From an uncultured bacterium (GTDB taxonomy: Bacteria > Bacillota_I > Bacilli_A > RF39 > UBA660), in the NCBI GenBank assembly GCA_949285775.1, contig CASEAD010000127.1:1-9560 (forward strand): a stretch of 9,560 nt of DNA, given 5' to 3'. How positions within the stretch are numbered: position 1 is the stretch's first letter; every line of letters starts with the position of its first letter. Both the position numbers and the translations under genes were made by a program. This document shows, in pieces, positions 5,992 to 9,560 of the stretch. The notes beneath the pieces are model-generated. The model was not told the DNA's origin. It worked only from the letters and a program-made list of their open reading frames with translations, and made no database searches.

Positions 5992-6888
5992 CTACTGATT
6001 AATACTTTCTTCACAGATATATCCTTCTGCTTTATAATATGATAGTACTTCTTCGTAGTCTATTGGTTCATTATAGCTTTCATCAACATTATCTTTAGTT
6101 ATAATTTTATATGTATTGTTATCGTCATCTAAACTATATCCTCCATTTACTTCATCGTCTGGTCTATAATTAAAGTATAATCCTCTATTTACAAAGTCTG
6201 AATAATCTTCTGGTGTGTTAAAGACAAATGATTCTATATTATCTACATTTTCTAAGGTATCTCTATTATTAAAATTAAACTTTTTTTCTTCATAGACTAC
6301 TGCTTCTAAGTCTTCATGATTGTAATTTTTTGTGCAGGTAATACTTTTTGTTATTGCTTCAGAGGTTGGTTTACTAGTTAAAAATAAGTATCCTCCTATA
6401 CCTATGCATAATAATATTATTATAATTAGTAGTGCTTTTAGAGGGGAAGTTTTTTTCTTAGTATTTTCCTTAGGTTTTTCTTTTTGTTCTGGTTTGGGAA
6501 TAGTTAATTCTACTAATTTTGAAAATACTTCTGGTTTAATTTCTAATTTGCTATATCCTATTATTTCTATGTAGTTTATTTTGTCTAGATTGAACATTTC
6601 ATAGTCAGACAGAGATTCTGAATTGGTTACTTTAAATATATATTCTTTTATAGCGTTAGTGTCTTCTACCTTTTTGGCATCTAGTGTTAGAACACTATCA
6701 TCTTTGATATGTGCAGTAGCGTAATAGACAATATTATATTTTTCATCAGTGTCTGCATATACTATATAATTAGTTGTATTTTTTTTATATTTGAATGCAC
6801 CAAAGATATTAACTAATCTATCATTTTTACCAAATGTTAATTCATTACTGAAAACTTTTAAGGTTTTTCCTATTTTTTTATCATTCAT
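5992..6888 (-). CDS. Unknown single-pass membrane protein
   Basis: I do not recognise a family. The 298-residue product starts at ATG 6888, with AGGTGA 6 nt upstream. The N-terminal part (about 1-130) is soluble and mixed alpha/beta with no signal peptide. A charged, Lys/Pro/Glu-rich linker (131-148) precedes one transmembrane helix at about 150-170. The C-terminal domain (about 171-298) is acidic and contains only two cysteines, 185 and 292, near its two ends. The Lys-rich linker before the helix puts the N-terminal domain in the cytoplasm and the acidic domain outside, where the cysteines could form a disulfide. The layout resembles a membrane sensor or anchored scaffold, but no enzyme motif is visible. 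It has its own promoter upstream and precedes holA by 21 bp. Confidence 0.8.
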   Translation of the reverse strand: MNDKKIGKTLKVFSNELTFGKNDRLVNIFGAFKYKKNTTNYIVYADTDEKYNIVYYATAHIKDDSVLTLDAKKVEDTNAIKEYIFKVTNSESLSDYEMFNLDKINYIEIIGYSKLEIKPEVFSKLVELTIPKPEQKEKPKENTKKKTSPLKALLIIIILLCIGIGGYLFLTSKPTSEAITKSITCTKNYNHEDLEAVVYEEKKFNFNNRDTLENVDNIESFVFNTPEDYSDFVNRGLYFNYRPDDEVNGGYSLDDDNNTYKIITKDNVDESYNEPIDYEEVLSYYKAEGYICEESINQ

Positions 6889-6912
6889 ATATTGTCACCT
6901 ACTTTCTAGTTA

Positions 6913-6941
6913 ATTATATCAAATATTATTATATTAGACAA
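6913..6941 (-). promoter_or_regulatory. Promoter of the 298-aa protein-holA pair
   Basis: On the minus strand TTGTCT (6941-6936) and a perfect TATAAT (6918-6913) are 17 bp apart, with TGA directly before the -10, making an extended -10 element. It sits in the 66-bp gap after mutL, so the two downstream genes can be transcribed independently of the mutL unit. Confidence 0.75.
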
Positions 6942-6954
6942 TAATTATATTTTA

Positions 6955-8739
6955 TTAAATACTTCTTTTAAACATTTTTTCTAGTTCATAAGTAGTAAAT
7001 TCAATAATAGTTGGTCTTCCATGGGGGCAGTTAAAGGGATTAGTGCAATTTCTTAATTGATTTATTATGCTTTCCATATCTTCTATGGTTATTCTGGTAT
7101 TTCCTTTAACACTTGCTTTACAGGCCATAGTAGCGGCTAAGTGATCATTGAATTTAGTTAGGTTAAAGTTTTTTTCTTCTTTTATTATTTGTTCTATTAT
7201 ATTTTTTAAAACTTTATCGGGATTATTTTTAGGAAACCACGTGGGGTGAGAAGATATTCTAAAGGTTCTATCACCAAATTCTTCAATATCTATATTCATA
7301 TTTTTGATAATATCAATGTTTTTTTTGATTATTAGATAGTCGTTCATGGGTAATTCTATTAAGATTGGTACTAGGGTATTAATGGTATTATTACTTGGAT
7401 GAGATAAGTAGTAGGAATATTTTTCATAATTAATTCTTTCTTGGGCTGCATGTTGATCTATTAGGTATATACCTTTTTCGTTTTCACATATGATATAAGT
7501 ACCTAGTGCTAAACCTATTGGATATAGTTCTGGTAATTTGTTGTTTTTATCTTTTATTTCTTCGATATATTCTTGATTTGGTATTTCTTCTTCGTTGGTG
7601 TCATCATAATTAAAATTAATTAGGTTAGATAATTTGGTTTTGTAATCATTGTTAGTAGTGGTATCTTCAGAGACTATGTTTCTTTCTAAATTTAGGGAAA
7701 TGTTCTGGTATTTTGGTTCTGGTTGGTCTTCTTTTATTTCTATTTTTGGTATTAGTAATTTTTCTTGGATTTTATTTTTTATCATGGTAGATATTAAATT
7801 TTTTAGATCTTCAAAATTACTAAACTTGATGTCTTGTTTAGAGGGGTGTACATTTACATCTATTAGGCTAGAGTCTGTGTTTATGTTTAAGACTACTATT
7901 GGGTATCTAGTATCTTCTTTATAGTTGCTGTAAGATTCATTAATTATTTTATTTAAAATAGAATTTTTTATTACTCTGCCATTTACTATAGTAGTCATAT
8001 AGTTTCTTGAGGCTCTATTAACTTCTGGCATTGAGATATAGCCTTTTATGCTATAGTCATCATTATTTGCTTCTACACTTAACATTTTTTTAGTGATATC
8101 TAGGCCATAGATAGATTTTATTACTTTAAGTAAGTTTCCGCTTCCATCAGTATTTAATAGTTCTTTATCATCGTTAGTTAATTTAAATTTGACATTGGGG
8201 TATGATAAGGCCATTTTATTTATATAGTCAACTATATTTGCTAGTTCGGAATAGGTACTTGATAAATGCTTTAGTCTGGCGGGGGTATTATAGAATAAGT
8301 TAGTTACAGTAATATTTGTTCCTACTCTTGCTTCACAATTTGTGTTTTCTAATAGTTTTCCTCCTTTTATATGTATTAATGTTCCACAGTCATTTTGGCA
8401 TGTTTTTAATATTACTTCGCTTACGGATGCGATAGATGGTAAGGCTTCGCCTCTAAATCCTAGGGAATTTATATTAAATAAGTCATCTGCGGTATATAAT
8501 TTGCTAGTTGCATGTCTTTGAAATGCTAATAAGGCATCATTTTTATCCATACCTATTCCATTATCAATTACTTTTATTTCTCTTATTCCTGATTCTTTTA
8601 GGTGGATTATTATTTCATTACTTTGAGCATCTATGCTATTTTCTACTAGTTCTTTAACTACTGATACGCATTTTTCTACTACTTCTCCAGCGGCTATTTT
8701 ATTAGATAGTAATTCATCCATTACTTTTATTTTACTCAT
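6955..8739 (-). CDS. mutL: DNA mismatch repair protein MutL (endonuclease type)
   Basis: MutL couples MutS mismatch recognition to strand removal. The N-terminal GHKL ATPase domain is complete: ENSIDA at 33-38, DNGIGM at 59-64, TSKL at 78-81 and GFRGEAL at 94-100, followed by the transducer domain to about 335 with VNVHPSKQDI. After a variable, acidic linker (about 335-400), the C-terminal dimerisation domain carries the nuclease metal site DQHAAQERINYE (428-439), fitting DQHA-X2-E-X4-E, with ACK at 539-541 and CPHGRP at 571-576. This is the nicking MutL of Firmicutes, which do not use MutH. At 594 residues it is of normal length. Its ATG overlaps the stop of the preceding gene by 8 nt (ATGAGTAA), indicating translational coupling. 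No mutS lies in the window, unlike the common mutS-mutL pair. Confidence 0.97.
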   Translation of the reverse strand: MSKIKVMDELLSNKIAAGEVVEKCVSVVKELVENSIDAQSNEIIIHLKESGIREIKVIDNGIGMDKNDALLAFQRHATSKLYTADDLFNINSLGFRGEALPSIASVSEVILKTCQNDCGTLIHIKGGKLLENTNCEARVGTNITVTNLFYNTPARLKHLSSTYSELANIVDYINKMALSYPNVKFKLTNDDKELLNTDGSGNLLKVIKSIYGLDITKKMLSVEANNDDYSIKGYISMPEVNRASRNYMTTIVNGRVIKNSILNKIINESYSNYKEDTRYPIVVLNINTDSSLIDVNVHPSKQDIKFSNFEDLKNLISTMIKNKIQEKLLIPKIEIKEDQPEPKYQNISLNLERNIVSEDTTTNNDYKTKLSNLINFNYDDTNEEEIPNQEYIEEIKDKNNKLPELYPIGLALGTYIICENEKGIYLIDQHAAQERINYEKYSYYLSHPSNNTINTLVPILIELPMNDYLIIKKNIDIIKNMNIDIEEFGDRTFRISSHPTWFPKNNPDKVLKNIIEQIIKEEKNFNLTKFNDHLAATMACKASVKGNTRITIEDMESIINQLRNCTNPFNCPHGRPTIIEFTTYELEKMFKRSI

Positions 8740-9073
8740 TATTTGTCACGTCCTTTATTAATTTTTCATATTGTTTATACATATATTGTAGTTTATTTTC
8801 TAAGAAATAGTAATGTTTAATATAGAATAATAATATTATTAGTAAGATTATAGTTATCATAATAAAATAGATATTTATTAGATATATTGCTATATATGAA
8901 AGAATAGTTAAGATTGTAAAGAAGAATGTTACTAATAGGTGGATTAATCTTTCGTGTTTTATAAAAGATATTCTTGTTAGGTGTTTATCTATTATTTTAT
9001 TTAGATTAAGATTGTTTTTATTATAGAGGATGTTATCTATTTCTTTGATTGCTTCATTTATATATTTTTCCAT
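8732..9073 (-). CDS. Small membrane protein of unknown function, coupled to mutL
   Basis: The 113-residue product starts at ATG 9073 with AGTAGGT about 5 nt upstream. A hydrophilic N-terminus (about 1-42) is followed by two adjacent hydrophobic helices (about 43-65 and 68-88) with only a very short turn, forming a helical hairpin. A Lys/Tyr-rich, possibly coiled-coil tail (about 89-113) follows. The topology suggests both ends on the cytoplasmic side. No known motif is visible. Its stop overlaps the mutL start by 8 nt, so the two are translated together, and a good promoter lies just upstream, making it the first gene of the unit. A link to DNA repair rests on position only. Confidence 0.75.
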   Translation of the reverse strand: MEKYINEAIKEIDNILYNKNNLNLNKIIDKHLTRISFIKHERLIHLLVTFFFTILTILSYIAIYLINIYFIMITIILLIILLFYIKHYYFLENKLQYMYKQYEKLIKDVTNNE

Positions 9074-9109
9074 ATTATACCTACTTTCTATATTAGTTCT
9101 TATATATTT

Positions 9110-9138
9110 ATCATACTATAGTTAAGGTTAAAATGCAA
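9110..9138 (-). promoter_or_regulatory. Promoter of the 113-aa protein-mutL unit
   Basis: On the minus strand TTGCAT (9138-9133) and TATGAT (9115-9110) are 17 bp apart. A start near 9103 would leave a leader of about 30 nt before ATG 9073. It lies just after the terminator of the upstream Cys-rich gene, consistent with a separate transcription unit. Confidence 0.7.
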
Positions 9139-9168
9139 TGAAAAAGATAGAGTTTAATATCTATCTTT
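9139..9168 (-). terminator. Intrinsic terminator of the Cys-rich protein gene
   Basis: On the minus strand AAAGATAGA (9168-9160) and TCTATCTTT (9151-9143) form a perfect 9-bp stem around an 8-nt loop, followed by two more T residues and CATT. It starts two bases after the stop codon of the Cys-rich frame. The U-run is short but position and stem are convincing. Confidence 0.7.
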
Positions 9169-9169
9169 A

Positions 9170-9560
9170 TTAGTAATATACTGTTTGTGAATCGCATTGT
9201 CTGCTACTTGATGAAGAACAGGATGAATATTCATATGATGACCAACTTCCCCAGTTTGAACAACCACATGAGGAGCATGATCTGTTACGTATTTCACATG
9301 TTTTTGTTGTCTTAACGCAATCACAGCCACATTTTCCTGTACTTATTTGTCTACAATTTTTCTTAGTGTATCCACTTTTACAACTTGGATTACCGCTTGA
9401 CCCTCTGCCGGCGCATCCGGTATCTAAGTAATATGAATCTGTAGTGGTTTTATAGTCTGCACAACTAGCCTTAGAACATCTACTACAAGTACTACAAGTT
9501 CTCTTTCGATATCTTCTTGTTGAATCTATTGATACTTTACAGGTTCCTTTGTTTCCCGCG
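9170..9560 (-). CDS. Cysteine-rich, probably surface protein, C-terminal part (5' end outside window)
   Basis: An open frame of 129 codons runs from the right edge to TAA 9172-9170; the start is outside. It holds 17 cysteines in 129 residues, in clusters such as CSTCSRCSKASC and CGCDC, separated by Ser/Thr/Lys/Arg-rich spacers. The end, SNWGSWSSYEYSSC followed by RQC and TVYY, resembles the WxxWSxxxxxxC core of thrombospondin type 1-like repeats seen in surface proteins of uncultured Firmicutes. So many cysteines without CxxC-H metal sites suggest disulfide bonding outside the cell, though I cannot see a signal peptide here. GC is about 39% by hand count, well above the roughly 22-25% of neighbours. 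A terminator follows at once. A secreted or anchored adhesin-like protein is the best guess; function is unknown. Confidence 0.75.
   Translation of the reverse strand, partial: AGNKGTCKVSIDSTRRYRKRTCSTCSRCSKASCADYKTTTDSYYLDTGCAGRGSSGNPSCKSGYTKKNCRQISTGKCGCDCVKTTKTCEIRNRSCSSCGCSNWGSWSSYEYSSCSSSSSRQCDSQTVYY

Noticed and set aside
5750..7924. Three plus-strand frames of 69-91 codons (5750-5959, 6332-6574, 7649-7924)
   Set aside because: All are antisense to well-supported minus-strand genes (holA, the 298-aa gene, mutL) and lack start signals.
1..9560. CRISPR array, insertion sequence, rRNA, or ordinary tRNA genes
   Set aside because: No regularly spaced repeats, no transposase frames or terminal repeats, and no tRNA-like folds other than the tRNA part of tmRNA.

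Overview
The window is very AT-rich (most genes look to be in the low-to-mid 20s % GC by eye). It carries strong AGGAGG-type ribosome-binding sites, a long-form tmRNA, an rpsB-tsf operon, and holA and mutL of the Gram-positive type. This points to a low-GC Firmicutes or Mollicutes-related bacterium, probably a reduced, gut-type lineage in the RF39/uncultured Bacilli range. The lineage is inferred. Every tryptophan codon I checked is TGG and all visible stops are TAA or TAG, so the sequence does not settle whether TGA is a stop or Trp.

Layout, left to right. (1) 1-792, minus: 3'-truncated RNase Z-like metallo-beta-lactamase-fold hydrolase with its own promoter. (2) 937-1779, plus: tyrosine recombinase with an intact catalytic domain but no N-terminal half, ending 61 bp from the 3' end of ssrA. 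It looks like the leftover of an element that integrated into the tmRNA gene. (3) 1841-2215, minus: complete ssrA (tmRNA) with a clear promoter, terminator and a readable 15-residue tag. (4) 2280-2972, minus: unknown secreted protein with a C-terminal membrane anchor. (5) 3013-4856, minus: rpsB-tsf with a structured leader. S2 carries a C-terminal Rho_N/SAP-like extension, and tsf ends inside its own terminator hairpin. (6) 5023-9073, minus: a DNA maintenance cluster (113-aa membrane protein, mutL, 298-aa membrane protein, holA) with promoters before the first and third genes. (7) 9170-9560, minus: 3' end of a cysteine-rich, probably surface-exposed protein whose GC is clearly above its surroundings.

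How the genes work together. Housekeeping functions dominate: translation (S2, EF-Ts), ribosome rescue (tmRNA), replication clamp loading (delta subunit) and mismatch repair (MutL with the endonuclease motif). The accessory content is the integrase relic at ssrA, the metallo-hydrolase beside it, and the Cys-rich protein at the right end. I do not see a clearly new multi-gene system. The most interesting points are the integration scar at ssrA, the S2 fusion, the rpsB leader with an overlapping short reading frame, and the Cys-rich protein.
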